Assembly (NCBI GenBank): GCA_944326455.1
Contig: CALVEA010000006.1
Location: 38,521-102,520, forward strand
Origin: Candidatus Gastranaerophilales bacterium
Lineage (GTDB): Bacteria > Cyanobacteriota > Vampirovibrionia > Gastranaerophilales > Gastranaerophilaceae
Reading direction: 5' to 3'
DNA length: 64,000 nt
Below, piece after piece: positions 35,062 through 43,852 of this stretch (the first letter of the stretch is position 1; the number at the start of each line of letters is the position of its first letter). The notes beneath the pieces are model-generated. The model made no database searches and had not been told where the DNA came from. It worked only from the letters and a program-made list of their open reading frames with translations. Position numbers and translations under genes: made by a program.

Positions 35062-36426
35062 TTATTTTAATACTTCAAACAAGGCATTAACGACATCAGG
35101 ATCCCATTTAACCCCGGATTCTTCTTTCATAATTTTAAGAGCTTCTTCTTTTGACATAGCATCTCTGTATGATCTGTCGGAAGTCATAGCTGTATAAGCA
35201 TCCGCTACCGCGATAATTCTTGAGCCAAACGGGATGGAATTGCCGCTCAAACCTTCAGGCTCTCCTCTGCCGTCCCAGCGTTCTTTATGGTAATGGATAT
35301 AAGGAATTACTTCTGATAAGAAATTGATATTCATCAGAAGATTAACTCCGACATTCGGGTGGTTTTGGAGTTTATCCCAATCTTCTTTTGACAGCTTGCC
35401 TTTATTAGCAAACAAAGATTCAGGAAGAGTAATTTTGCCTATATTCTGCAAAAGTCCGGCATAGTAAACGAGATCTGTAGTTTTTTCGTTTAAACCAAGC
35501 TGTTTACATAATTTTTTGGATAATTCCGCAGTGTTTTGAGAATGTGAAACTTTATACTGACCTTTTTCATCAACCGCCTTAGCAAGTTTTTCGACAAATG
35601 CCTGCTGCCAAGTTCCCAAATCACCGATAAGGGCGGTGAGTTCAGCTCTCATGTGCTGAAGTTCCTCAGGAAGAACCGACGGATCATTTATCAAGTCTTC
35701 TGTAATCTCTACAGTTTTTTGGAGATGCATTGAAGTGCCAAAGAGTCTTGCAATTGTCTCCAAAAGGTTCATATAGGCTCTTTTTATTGTCTTTTCCCTA
35801 TAGTTTTCAATAACAATAACACCCACAACATAAGCATTGTTATGCATTGGAACAACTGCCAGGGATTTTACATCGAATTCTTTAAGCTCATATTTTGGTA
35901 CAAAATTTTCCAGGTCGCTCACATTTTTTATCTGAACTTTTTCAAGGGTATTGAATGCCTTAACAACAATCGACTTGTCATCTTTTGAATATCCCAGTTT
36001 CTTAGCGTAAATATCTTCATCAAACTCTATTGAAGAACCGACAAGACCCAAGAATTTATCATCAAAGCTCAACCCGCGTGTAAATTCTCTGGTAAGGTAA
36101 ATATGACACGCATCGACATCAAGAATCTGGGTAAGAGTCTTGGCAATAGAATTATAAACAACATACTCGTCTTTGGAATCAAATCCCAGAACACATAAAG
36201 TATTATTAAGAGAATATATTGAAACCAGTTCTTTAAGCTGTGATTTTAGTCTTGTGGACTTGTCTTTCACATCTTTACCAATTTTGTTCGCCAATTCTTC
36301 GGAAATCAAATACTCTGATACGAAATCACCCATATTAAGAGCAAATATTTCTTCAAGCGGATCATTTTCCATAATATCAAGAGTTCTTGAAAAAAGTGAT
36401 GCTCCCATTTCTTCTTTATCTGTCAT
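35062..36426 (-). CDS. GAF domain plus degenerate HD-GYP domain protein
   Basis: A 454-residue protein: an N-terminal helical region (1-75), a GAF domain (about 80-240) and an HD-GYP domain (about 280-454). The HD-GYP fold is clear from HSQNTAELSKKL, HPNVG, VADAYTAMTSDRSYRDA, but the metal-binding residues are altered: the HD pair is Gln-Asn (327-328), the second His of the HHE motif is Lys (381), and GYP is Gly-Glu-Pro (388-390). It is therefore probably catalytically inactive and may act as a sensor or binding protein. A ribosome site (AAGGAA) precedes the ATG at 36426. Confidence 0.88.
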   Translation of the reverse strand: MTDKEEMGASLFSRTLDIMENDPLEEIFALNMGDFVSEYLISEELANKIGKDVKDKSTRLKSQLKELVSIYSLNNTLCVLGFDSKDEYVVYNSIAKTLTQILDVDACHIYLTREFTRGLSFDDKFLGLVGSSIEFDEDIYAKKLGYSKDDKSIVVKAFNTLEKVQIKNVSDLENFVPKYELKEFDVKSLAVVPMHNNAYVVGVIVIENYREKTIKRAYMNLLETIARLFGTSMHLQKTVEITEDLINDPSVLPEELQHMRAELTALIGDLGTWQQAFVEKLAKAVDEKGQYKVSHSQNTAELSKKLCKQLGLNEKTTDLVYYAGLLQNIGKITLPESLFANKGKLSKEDWDKLQNHPNVGVNLLMNINFLSEVIPYIHYHKERWDGRGEPEGLSGNSIPFGSRIIAVADAYTAMTSDRSYRDAMSKEEALKIMKEESGVKWDPDVVNALFEVLK

Positions 36427-36621
36427 ACCGTTTCCTTCCTACATAGAGTTTCTTATGTTCTATATAACGGCAAAAATTTTCAAAACTTTAGCGTTTTTTT
36501 CAAATTTTATACTTTAGTTGGAAAAATATTATACCAAGTACGTAAAATCAAGACTTTATACCCTTTACAAAACTCAACATTAAGCAAATTTTTTATTTTT
36601 GTGTTTTAAATAAATAACCCT
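36427..36621. other. Divergent intergenic region
   Basis: A 195-nt AT-rich gap between the start of the GAF-HD gene (minus) and the putative zinc peptidase (plus). It must hold both promoters; several TATA-like stretches occur but none is convincing. Confidence 0.4.
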
Positions 36622-37458
36622 ATGAAAATCCAAACAAGTAACAGTAAGATAAATTTTAATGCCGGACTCACTTCTAAAATGAAGAGCGAGATAGCACACT
36701 GTGATATCCCTAAAATATCAAATGTTTTTACAAAGGCGGGTATAGTTACTGATTTTAAGAAAAATAAAACAATTGCCTGGTGTTCTCTTAAAACTTTGGA
36801 AATAATTCAAGAATTGAATAAAAAATTCAGGCTGAAATTAGCATTGCCAAAAGGAATTATTGTTGAAGATTTTAATAACTTAAAAACTTCAACAAAAAAC
36901 TCATTAGGTTTTTGCAACTCAGAACCGTCCGAACTCTATTTTGGAAATACTATCGTTCCGGAAAACGTCATTTTTTTCAATAGCTTTGAAAAATACGAAA
37001 AAGACGGTATAAATCCGCTTTGGGATAATTTAGATTCTATGTCTGATTTTTATTACAGAGATAATGTTTCGGCAACTGATTTCTTTTTAGAAACATTCCT
37101 GCATGAATTTGTACATGTAATGCATCAGAATAATATAGTTAAAAAAAGAGGTAATGAACGTTTTTTAAGAGCAATACCGAGAATTATTTCGGAACAATAT
37201 TGGATAAATTTCAAGAAAAAATATCATGCCGGACTTTCACAAATTTGCAACTATGCCACAACCAATCCGATGGAAGCTGTTGCTTGCGACTTTTCAAAGC
37301 GTATTATAGATAGTCTGGATAGAAATACTCTTAAACCAAAGTATAATTTCTTTAAAGAAAGCCCTTACCCCAAAAGAAACCTGTTCAATATTTTTAAAGA
37401 TGAACCGGAATTAAATACTGCATTAAGAAACTTTTGGAACGGAAAATTTGATATCTAG
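36622..37458 (+). CDS. Putative zinc metallopeptidase with N-terminal Phe tag
   Basis: A 278-residue protein I do not recognise as a family. The first 15 residues carry the tag Phe12-Asn13-Ala14. A zinc-peptidase motif HEFVH (161-165) lies in a helix FLETFLHEFVHVMHQ, and a Glu at 218 in NPMEAVACDF is a candidate third ligand, which would make it a gluzincin. No signal peptide or membrane segment is visible, so the protein is cytoplasmic unless the tag directs it elsewhere. Neighbours are a two-component system downstream and a GAF-HD protein upstream; neither explains its substrate. No strong ribosome site was seen. Confidence 0.7.
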   Translation: MKIQTSNSKINFNAGLTSKMKSEIAHCDIPKISNVFTKAGIVTDFKKNKTIAWCSLKTLEIIQELNKKFRLKLALPKGIIVEDFNNLKTSTKNSLGFCNSEPSELYFGNTIVPENVIFFNSFEKYEKDGINPLWDNLDSMSDFYYRDNVSATDFFLETFLHEFVHVMHQNNIVKKRGNERFLRAIPRIISEQYWINFKKKYHAGLSQICNYATTNPMEAVACDFSKRIIDSLDRNTLKPKYNFFKESPYPKRNLFNIFKDEPELNTALRNFWNGKFDI

Positions 37459-37460
37459 AC

Positions 37461-37489
37461 TTGTAAAAGAATTAAATTTTCACTAAAAT
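37461..37489 (+). promoter_or_regulatory. Predicted promoter of the two-component operon
   Basis: TTGTAA (37461-37466) and TAAAAT (37484-37489) with a 17-nt spacer. The ATG of the response regulator is at 37535 with AAGGGG 5 nt before it. Confidence 0.55.
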
Positions 37490-37534
37490 AGAATATAAAC
37501 AGGGCATATCTTTCTGTCAGAAAAAGGGGTCTTA

Positions 37535-38242
37535 ATGAGCGAAAAGAAAAGAATACTTATTGTAGATGACGATACGGAGATTCGTGATTTACTGGAGTTT
37601 GATATAGCATCAAGCGGCTATTTTGTTGATACGGCATCAGACGGGATGGAAGGGTTAAATAAGGCTCTGAATAATAAGTATGACCTAATTTTACTGGACG
37701 TAATGATGCCAAAGATGAATGGATTTGATGTTTGCAAAAACATACGTCAGGCAAAAATCAATGTTCCAATTCTTATGCTTACGGCAAAAGGCACAATAGG
37801 AGACAAAACAAGCGGATTTGACAGCGGAGCTGATGATTATTTGGTTAAGCCTTTTGATGTCCAGGAAGTTCTATTAAGAATCCGGGTGCTTCTGCGAAGG
37901 AATCAGCCTCAAGTTGAAAATCCAGGCTCAACCGAAATACTTGATGTCGGAGATATTGAAATATTGCCGGATTCTCTTGAAGCTGTCATATTGAATAAAA
38001 AAGTTAAGCTAACACCGACAGAGTTTGAAATTTTGTACTGTCTTACTCAGCATTTTAATAAAGCAGTGACTCTTGCCACCCTTTTGGAAGAGGTTTGGGG
38101 ATATGACAGCGATGAAGATGTAAGGATGCTAAGAGTTCATGTAGGCGGTTTGAGAAATAAAATAGAGCCGGAGCCTAAAAATCCTAAATATCTTCATACT
38201 GTAACAAATGTCGGATACAAATTAACTCCTTTTGGAGAATAG
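37535..38242 (+). CDS. OmpR-family response regulator
   Basis: A DNA-binding response regulator of 235 residues. The receiver domain has the acidic triad DDD at 11-13, the phosphorylated Asp55 in LLDVMMPKMNG, and the conserved Thr and Lys (LTAKG, VKPF). A winged-helix DNA-binding domain follows (about 140-232) with the typical LTPTEFEILYCL and VWGYDSDEDVRMLRVHVGGLRNKIE stretch (split here: VWGYDSDEDV, then RMLRVHVGGLRNKIE). It resembles cyanobacterial RpaB-type regulators, but that is only a look. The kinase gene starts directly after it, so they are a cognate pair. Confidence 0.93.
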   Translation: MSEKKRILIVDDDTEIRDLLEFDIASSGYFVDTASDGMEGLNKALNNKYDLILLDVMMPKMNGFDVCKNIRQAKINVPILMLTAKGTIGDKTSGFDSGADDYLVKPFDVQEVLLRIRVLLRRNQPQVENPGSTEILDVGDIEILPDSLEAVILNKKVKLTPTEFEILYCLTQHFNKAVTLATLLEEVWGYDSDEDVRMLRVHVGGLRNKIEPEPKNPKYLHTVTNVGYKLTPFGE

Positions 38243-38243
38243 A

Positions 38244-39941
38244 ATGGCAAAATTTTTCAGTCAAAGACATTTAAAAATAGCTGAACAAATTATTATCGTA
38301 ATATTTTTTGCGGTAATTATTCCGATGTCTATTTCCGGAATTATTATAAATAACGTAAACCAGCAATCAAACAGAGCACAGTTAAGAGCAGCTGCGGTTA
38401 TGATTGCAAATATTGTATCAGAAGAAATAGACGTCTTTGTCACCTCTGTTAATAATGAATTAGACCAGCTTTCTACTACTCTGGATTATTACAATTCTCC
38501 GCAGAAAGATGAAGAGTATTTGGAACATACAAAAAAGAATCTTTCATTTTATAAAATACTTAAAATTATCCCGCCGGAAGAGTTAGAAATATACAACAAA
38601 TATGACCTCGAAGATAATTATGCTGTTTTTGAAAGAGAACTTAGCGACGGAAATTATCTTGTTGCAGTATTGGATATTCAGGATTTAAAAGAAAAAATTT
38701 TTAAAACAGTAAGCCAGGATAAAAGACAGATATATGTTTTAGAGGGCGAAAATAACAGGCTTCTATCTTCAATAAATTATACGGAAGATATTTTTAAAGC
38801 AAGCCTGGAACAGCTTCCTGCCAAACTTGAACCGGACAAACCGGTTATATACGGGGATGTTAAAAACCAGCCTCTTGTTTATTTAAAAAAGACTGACCCG
38901 GATGTAACAATTATTGTTAATACCACTGAAGATATTAAAAAACACACCATTGACTATAACAGGGACAAAATTATGCTTTCAATTATTATTACTGTTCTTG
39001 TTGTATTCTTTGTTGTGGGCTTGTATACTTCCTATCTTTATATAAACATAAGACAATTATTTAAGGCAATTATAGCCATCTCCAAGGGAAATTACGAACG
39101 TCGAATAAGACTCCTAACCAATATTTTTACTCCTTTTGAGATTATATTCCTTGCAAATGAATTTAATCGGATGGTAAAACAAATTCATAAATCTTATATC
39201 CAGTTAAAGAAAAAGAATAAAGAACTCAAACAGCTTAACGAATTTCGTTCTAATATGATAGATACCGTAAGCCACGAACTCAGAACACCGCTTACAAGTA
39301 TTCAAGGATATACCTCAAGACTCTTAAGACAAGATATTGAAATAGACGAGGAAACAAAACAAAAATCTTTAAAAATAATCAAAAGACAATCCGAAAGATT
39401 AAAAAGAATGATAGAGGATTTACTTGTTATACCTGATATTGAAGGGGCAAGACTCAATTTCAATCTTAAGCCTGTTGCACTTAATTCAGTTATAGAAAAT
39501 TCAATTACTCTGGTAAAAAATGACCAAAAGAAAGAGATAATAAATAATACGGAAAACTGTAATGTGGAAATTTTAGCAGACAATGACAGAATAGAACAGA
39601 TTTTTGTTAACCTTATAGAAAATGCTATTAAATATTCTAAAGAAGATACTCCGATTACAATTGACTGTGAAGAAAGAGAAAATCGGGTTGTTATAAGTGT
39701 AAAAAATGATTATGACATTATTCCGAGAGAAAAGTTAAAAACTCTGTTCGATAAATTTACAAGAATAGACGACAAAACTACAAGAACTACACGCGGCACA
39801 GGATTGGGCTTGTTTATTGTAAAGGGACTTGTAGAGGCTATGAACGGCGAAATAAGGCTCTATTCCAACGAAGAATGCGGGTTCTGCGTAAAGGTCTATA
39901 TGCCAATTGCTGTTAAAGAGGAGTTTTATAATGTACAATAA
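38244..39941 (+). CDS. Membrane sensor histidine kinase
   Basis: A 565-residue kinase. Two transmembrane helices (about 12-34 and 246-270) bound a periplasmic sensor domain of about 210 residues with no recognised fold. A HAMP-like linker, then a HisKA domain with the phosphorylated His in VSHELRTPLTSIQGY (about 345-360) and an HATPase domain with NLIENAIKYS and GTGLGLFIVKG. The ATG at 38244 has GGAG 6 nt upstream. The signal it senses is unknown. It sits between its response regulator and a small membrane protein. Confidence 0.92.
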   Translation: MAKFFSQRHLKIAEQIIIVIFFAVIIPMSISGIIINNVNQQSNRAQLRAAAVMIANIVSEEIDVFVTSVNNELDQLSTTLDYYNSPQKDEEYLEHTKKNLSFYKILKIIPPEELEIYNKYDLEDNYAVFERELSDGNYLVAVLDIQDLKEKIFKTVSQDKRQIYVLEGENNRLLSSINYTEDIFKASLEQLPAKLEPDKPVIYGDVKNQPLVYLKKTDPDVTIIVNTTEDIKKHTIDYNRDKIMLSIIITVLVVFFVVGLYTSYLYINIRQLFKAIIAISKGNYERRIRLLTNIFTPFEIIFLANEFNRMVKQIHKSYIQLKKKNKELKQLNEFRSNMIDTVSHELRTPLTSIQGYTSRLLRQDIEIDEETKQKSLKIIKRQSERLKRMIEDLLVIPDIEGARLNFNLKPVALNSVIENSITLVKNDQKKEIINNTENCNVEILADNDRIEQIFVNLIENAIKYSKEDTPITIDCEERENRVVISVKNDYDIIPREKLKTLFDKFTRIDDKTTRTTRGTGLGLFIVKGLVEAMNGEIRLYSNEECGFCVKVYMPIAVKEEFYNVQ

Positions 39942-40410
39942 CATCTTAACACTTATAGTTATGGGAGGTATCTTATTTTACTTGGTACAATACGAAGGTA
40001 TGAATTTAAGCTTCGCTGCAGCCTTTTTCGGATTTGTCCTTTTAATTTTCGTACTTAGATTTCTAACCGATGTTAATCTTACTAAGAATCTCAGTACAAC
40101 ATCTAAGCAAATGATTGAACAGTATGGCAAACCTTTGGAAACAAAGATGCTGTTTTATTGCTGCAGCAAAAAATATTCTTCTTCGCATTACATCAAACAT
40201 ACCAATGTAAAAGCCAAACTCCATATATATGAAACTTTTACGGCAGTAGAACTGTGTAATCGTGTGGGAATGATTACGAAAGATAATATAGTTTTTGATG
40301 ATTTACCGGCTAAAACATCTTTCGGAATCAAGCTTAATGAAGGTTTGATTTATTTTTATGCCCTGCAAGATATTAATTCAATAATAAAAAGTAAACTAGA
40401 AACTAATTAA
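39931..40410 (+). CDS. Small membrane protein of the two-component operon
   Basis: A 159-residue protein I do not recognise. Two hydrophobic segments cover about residues 5-25 and 30-50, with a soluble C-terminal part (60-159) rich in Lys/Thr/Tyr. It overlaps the kinase by 11 nt and has a GAGGAG ribosome site inside it, so it is co-translated with the kinase. It may modulate the kinase or be its target, but this is context only. Confidence 0.72.
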   Translation: MYNNILTLIVMGGILFYLVQYEGMNLSFAAAFFGFVLLIFVLRFLTDVNLTKNLSTTSKQMIEQYGKPLETKMLFYCCSKKYSSSHYIKHTNVKAKLHIYETFTAVELCNRVGMITKDNIVFDDLPAKTSFGIKLNEGLIYFYALQDINSIIKSKLETN

Positions 40411-40421
40411 ATTGGAGAAAA

Positions 40422-41270
40422 ATGCCTAGACTTCCGGAGTATTTAAAAAGACCTATAATAGATACTGAAAAAACAAAAACTGTAAGAAGAATTTTAAAAT
40501 CCAAGTGCCTTAACACAGTTTGCGAAGGTGCCAGATGCCCTAATAAGAGTGAATGTTATGCGGCTAATACTGCAACATTTCTGATTATGGGTAATGTTTG
40601 TACCAGAAACTGCCGGTATTGTAATATTTCTCCCGCCCGTCCCGAACCGCTCGATAAAGATGAACCAAAACACGTAGCGGAAGCGGTTAAAGAGCTGGGA
40701 CTTAAATTTGCGGTTATAACTTCTGTTACGAGAGATGATTTACCGGACGGAGGCGCCGGGCATTTTAAAAATTGTATCGAAGAGATTAGAAAAATTTCGG
40801 ATGCTAAAATCGAAATCCTTACGCCGGATTTTAAAGGGGATAAGAAGGCTTTGGATATTATTATTGAAGCTCATCCCGATGTTTTTAACCACAATATTGA
40901 AACTGTTCATTCTATATTTAAAACTGCTCGTCCGCAAGGAAATTATGATACATCCTTAGAAGTTTTAAAATATATAAAAGACAATTCTGATATTATAACC
41001 AAATCCGGTTTTATGGTAGGACTGGGTGAGACTCCAGAGGAGATAGAAACAATTTTATGTGATTTAAACAAAGCCGGAGTGGATATTGTAACCATAGGGC
41101 AATATATTCAGCCTTCTAAGCAGCATCTTGAGGTAGCAAAGTATTATACTCCGGAAGAATTTGATGAACTAAAAAAACTGGCACATAAGATTGGAATAAA
41201 AAGTTATCAAATCGGACCGCTGGTAAGAAGCTCTTACCATGCTTCATTCTCATTTGAAGACGTGCGATAA
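40422..41270 (+). CDS. lipA: Lipoyl synthase
   Basis: Radical-SAM enzyme that inserts two sulfurs into octanoyl groups on lipoyl domains of dehydrogenases and the glycine cleavage system. Of 282 residues, the auxiliary cluster Cys are in CEGARCPNKSEC (34, 39, 45) and the radical-SAM cluster motif is CTRNCRYC (60, 64, 67). The C-terminal Arg-Ser-Ser-Tyr-His-Ala region carries the Ser ligand (about 273-277). It starts 11 nt after the preceding gene. lipB is not in the window. Confidence 0.96.
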   Translation: MPRLPEYLKRPIIDTEKTKTVRRILKSKCLNTVCEGARCPNKSECYAANTATFLIMGNVCTRNCRYCNISPARPEPLDKDEPKHVAEAVKELGLKFAVITSVTRDDLPDGGAGHFKNCIEEIRKISDAKIEILTPDFKGDKKALDIIIEAHPDVFNHNIETVHSIFKTARPQGNYDTSLEVLKYIKDNSDIITKSGFMVGLGETPEEIETILCDLNKAGVDIVTIGQYIQPSKQHLEVAKYYTPEEFDELKKLAHKIGIKSYQIGPLVRSSYHASFSFEDVR

Positions 41271-41275
41271 AAAGA

Positions 41276-42238
41276 TTAGAGTATTGCCGGAAATTTAAAC
41301 TCCGGTATTTTATATTCACAAGGGTTTAAATTAGACAAGCTTTCAAAACCTTCACGAATATTCTGCCCGTCCAATTCCAACAATGGAAAACCGGTCTCTT
41401 GAGCAAGAGTTCTGACTTTAACATCATAATTTATCCCGAGAACTTTTATTCCTGATTTTATTCCGGCAAGACACGCATGAAATCTCATACCTACAAGATA
41501 TTCAAGAGAAGAAATTTCATCTATAGCTTCCCGTACTGTCAAATTTTTTAAAATTCGTGCATTAATACCTTTTGACATAAACTTTTCCAGAACAGGTAAA
41601 TCAATGCTGTCCTGAAGGGAAATCAATACAATTTCTTGGTCTTTAAACCTTTCTTTTATCCCATCTGCAAGTTTATCCAAAAACTCATCTGTTAATTGTT
41701 CGCAATACCGCAGCTGAACGCCAATTCCGTGCTTTTCTTTTAATTGCGGCATTTCCATCCCTAGTACCGGATCCGCTACGAGTTCGGATGAAATATTCCA
41801 TTCTGCAAGCATTTTCCAGGAATTAATATCACGTACGGAAATATAAGAACATCTGCGTAGGACAAACTTTGTTAACAATTCACCTATCTTTGTTCTAAAA
41901 GGAGTAAATCCTTGTGCAAAAATAACAACTTTCTTATTAAACAAAAGCGCCGTCATAATTATCAGCAAGTAATAAAAAAGACTACGAAGGCTTGTAACAT
42001 CCTGTAAAAGGCTCCCCCCGCCCGAAACTAACACATCTGATTCAAGCAACGGCTGCAAAAAATCAAACATCCCCGCGGCATCTACACCATAAAGATATTC
42101 GGTTTTTTTAGGATTAGAAGATATCAGAGTTATTTTTTCAGCTCCGATATTTTTCAAATGTTTCACAAGAACCCCGGCAATAGCCTCATCACCGAAATTA
42201 TCAAACCCGATATATCCGGATACTACGTATTTTGCCAT
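41276..42238 (-). CDS. csaB: Polysaccharide pyruvyl transferase (CsaB type)
   Basis: Transfers pyruvyl from phosphoenolpyruvate onto cell-surface polysaccharide, often to anchor SLH-domain surface proteins. Of 320 residues, the N-terminal VSGYIGFDNFGDEAI (5-19), the VLVSGGGSLLQD motif (about 69-80), and the C-terminal LVGMRFHACLAGIKSG with the family His are present. Its ATG overlaps the kdgK stop (TAATG), so it belongs to the eda-kdgK operon. That neighbourhood makes pyruvate and sugar acids, but no direct link is shown. SLH-domain proteins are not in the window. Confidence 0.92.
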   Translation of the reverse strand: MAKYVVSGYIGFDNFGDEAIAGVLVKHLKNIGAEKITLISSNPKKTEYLYGVDAAGMFDFLQPLLESDVLVSGGGSLLQDVTSLRSLFYYLLIIMTALLFNKKVVIFAQGFTPFRTKIGELLTKFVLRRCSYISVRDINSWKMLAEWNISSELVADPVLGMEMPQLKEKHGIGVQLRYCEQLTDEFLDKLADGIKERFKDQEIVLISLQDSIDLPVLEKFMSKGINARILKNLTVREAIDEISSLEYLVGMRFHACLAGIKSGIKVLGINYDVKVRTLAQETGFPLLELDGQNIREGFESLSNLNPCEYKIPEFKFPAIL

Positions 42239-43167
42239 TAAACATTCTCCAGCACAGCCTGCTTGTATGGTATTGCTTGTATAGCTCCATAATTTTGAGT
42301 TTGCAGCCCGGAAACTACAGCCGCAAATTTTGCCGCATCTAAAGGTGCATATCCATTTGTTATCGCATACAAGAAACCGCCGTTAAACACATCCCCGGAA
42401 GCCGTTGTATCTATTGCTTTTTGGGTATTATAGAATTCAATGAAATTAATTTCTCCGTTATATCCAATATAATATCCTTTATCAATATGTGATTTTATCA
42501 CCACAATTTTGACACCCTTATCCCATAAATGCTTTATAACCTTATCTGCGGATTCAATTTCATAAAGTTTAAATGCATCATTTTTAAAGCTTAAGAATAT
42601 AATGTCAGTATAATCAATAATCTCTTCAAAAAATTCTCTTGTATCGGCAGAATTCATAAAACACGAAGTATAATTCGGATCATAAGCTGTCATCACATCA
42701 TTTTCTTTAGCACACTTGAAGGTTTCACGTACAAGTTCCCTTGAGCCGGCTGAAAGTGATTGAATAACTCCGGTTGAATAAACAAGTTTGAGTTTTTTTA
42801 TGCAATCTTCGTTCAAGTCATCTATAGAAAGCTTAGAGGCAGCTGTTTTTCTCTTATAATAAAGAATCTCTTTGTTTTCCGGAGTCTTTGATACAATATA
42901 CATACCGTTTTGTTCATCGTTCGTTTTAATCAGAGAAGTATCAATGTGCTCCTTTTGAAGCGAAGATAAAATAAATTCGCTAAACCCGTCATTACCAACC
43001 TTCGTAATATAAGTTACATTTCCTCCCAAACGAGCAATAGCAACAGCAGTAGTAACCGTATCACCGCCAAAATATTTGTTAAGAGTAGAAGTATCCGCAA
43101 GTGTTCCATTAGCAGAAAGTTCAATCAGACACTCGCCTATTATAGCTATATCTATTTTTTGCTCCAT
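42238..43167 (-). CDS. kdgK: 2-keto-3-deoxygluconate kinase (PfkB family)
   Basis: A ribokinase-like sugar kinase. The PfkB C-terminal motif DTTASGDVFNGGF (about 251-263) carries the catalytic Asp, and the N-terminal FGGDTVTTAVAIARLGG region is the family substrate-binding Gly-Gly. The 309-residue length is normal. Pairing with KDPG aldolase just upstream (16-nt overlap) points to 2-keto-3-deoxygluconate as substrate: KDG to KDPG, then to pyruvate and glyceraldehyde-3-phosphate. PfkB kinases vary widely in substrate, so the assignment rests on this pairing. Confidence 0.85.
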   Translation of the reverse strand: MEQKIDIAIIGECLIELSANGTLADTSTLNKYFGGDTVTTAVAIARLGGNVTYITKVGNDGFSEFILSSLQKEHIDTSLIKTNDEQNGMYIVSKTPENKEILYYKRKTAASKLSIDDLNEDCIKKLKLVYSTGVIQSLSAGSRELVRETFKCAKENDVMTAYDPNYTSCFMNSADTREFFEEIIDYTDIIFLSFKNDAFKLYEIESADKVIKHLWDKGVKIVVIKSHIDKGYYIGYNGEINFIEFYNTQKAIDTTASGDVFNGGFLYAITNGYAPLDAAKFAAVVSGLQTQNYGAIQAIPYKQAVLENV

Positions 43168-43781
43168 TTAGTATAATCCCTTACTTCACTTAGAATTTCT
43201 TTAGTGCGCTGAGTAATCTCATTCGGAGTAAATCCCAGGTAGAAATCCCTTCCAACTCCGACGGCTGCAGCACCGGCATTAATATATGTAACAACTTCAC
43301 TCAATTTTACATTAGCTGTAGGCATAAGATTTAAAAACGGCATTTGTCTTAACACATTCTCTATATATTGAACACCGCCCATTGCCTCTACCGGAAAAAG
43401 TTTAATAAGCGGTATTCTGGATTTCCAAGCATTGTACGCTTCATTTGCGGTAGAAGTTCCCGCAATAAAAGGCACACGCAAATTTTTAGAAATTTTGACA
43501 AGACTCATCTGGAAAATCGGTGAAGCAAACAGTTTTGCACCTGCTTTCAGAGCTGCTTCTGCCTGATAGGAAGTTATAATTCCTCCTGCACATACTACCG
43601 CTGATTTAGAAACCTCTTCTATAGCTTTGTAAATAGAAGTATTTTCAACATTAATTTCCAGTACCCGTATTCCGCCGTTTATAAGAGCTTTTGCTATTTC
43701 TACAGCCTTATCGGCATCTGCACATCTTATAATCGGATAAACCTTATCTTCGGCTATTATGTTTATATAATTTTCAACCAT
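43152..43781 (-). CDS. eda: KDPG/KHG aldolase
   Basis: Cleaves 2-keto-3-deoxy-6-phosphogluconate to pyruvate and glyceraldehyde-3-phosphate (lower Entner-Doudoroff). Of 209 residues, the Schiff-base Lys127 is in PLIKLFPVE and the catalytic Glu42 is in VLEINVEN. The usual basic residue in the LEVTLRT motif is replaced (Glu46 in LEINVEN), so substrate fit may differ from the standard enzyme. First gene of the eda-kdgK-csaB operon. No gluconate dehydratase (edd) is nearby, so hexuronate breakdown is the more likely feed. Confidence 0.86.
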   Translation of the reverse strand: MVENYINIIAEDKVYPIIRCADADKAVEIAKALINGGIRVLEINVENTSIYKAIEEVSKSAVVCAGGIITSYQAEAALKAGAKLFASPIFQMSLVKISKNLRVPFIAGTSTANEAYNAWKSRIPLIKLFPVEAMGGVQYIENVLRQMPFLNLMPTANVKLSEVVTYINAGAAAVGVGRDFYLGFTPNEITQRTKEILSEVRDYTKWSKK

Positions 43782-43852
43782 ATATATGTATCCTTTTCCC
43801 CGAAATTATTATATCATAAACATGTAATTATTAAGTTTGAAGGTTTAAATTA

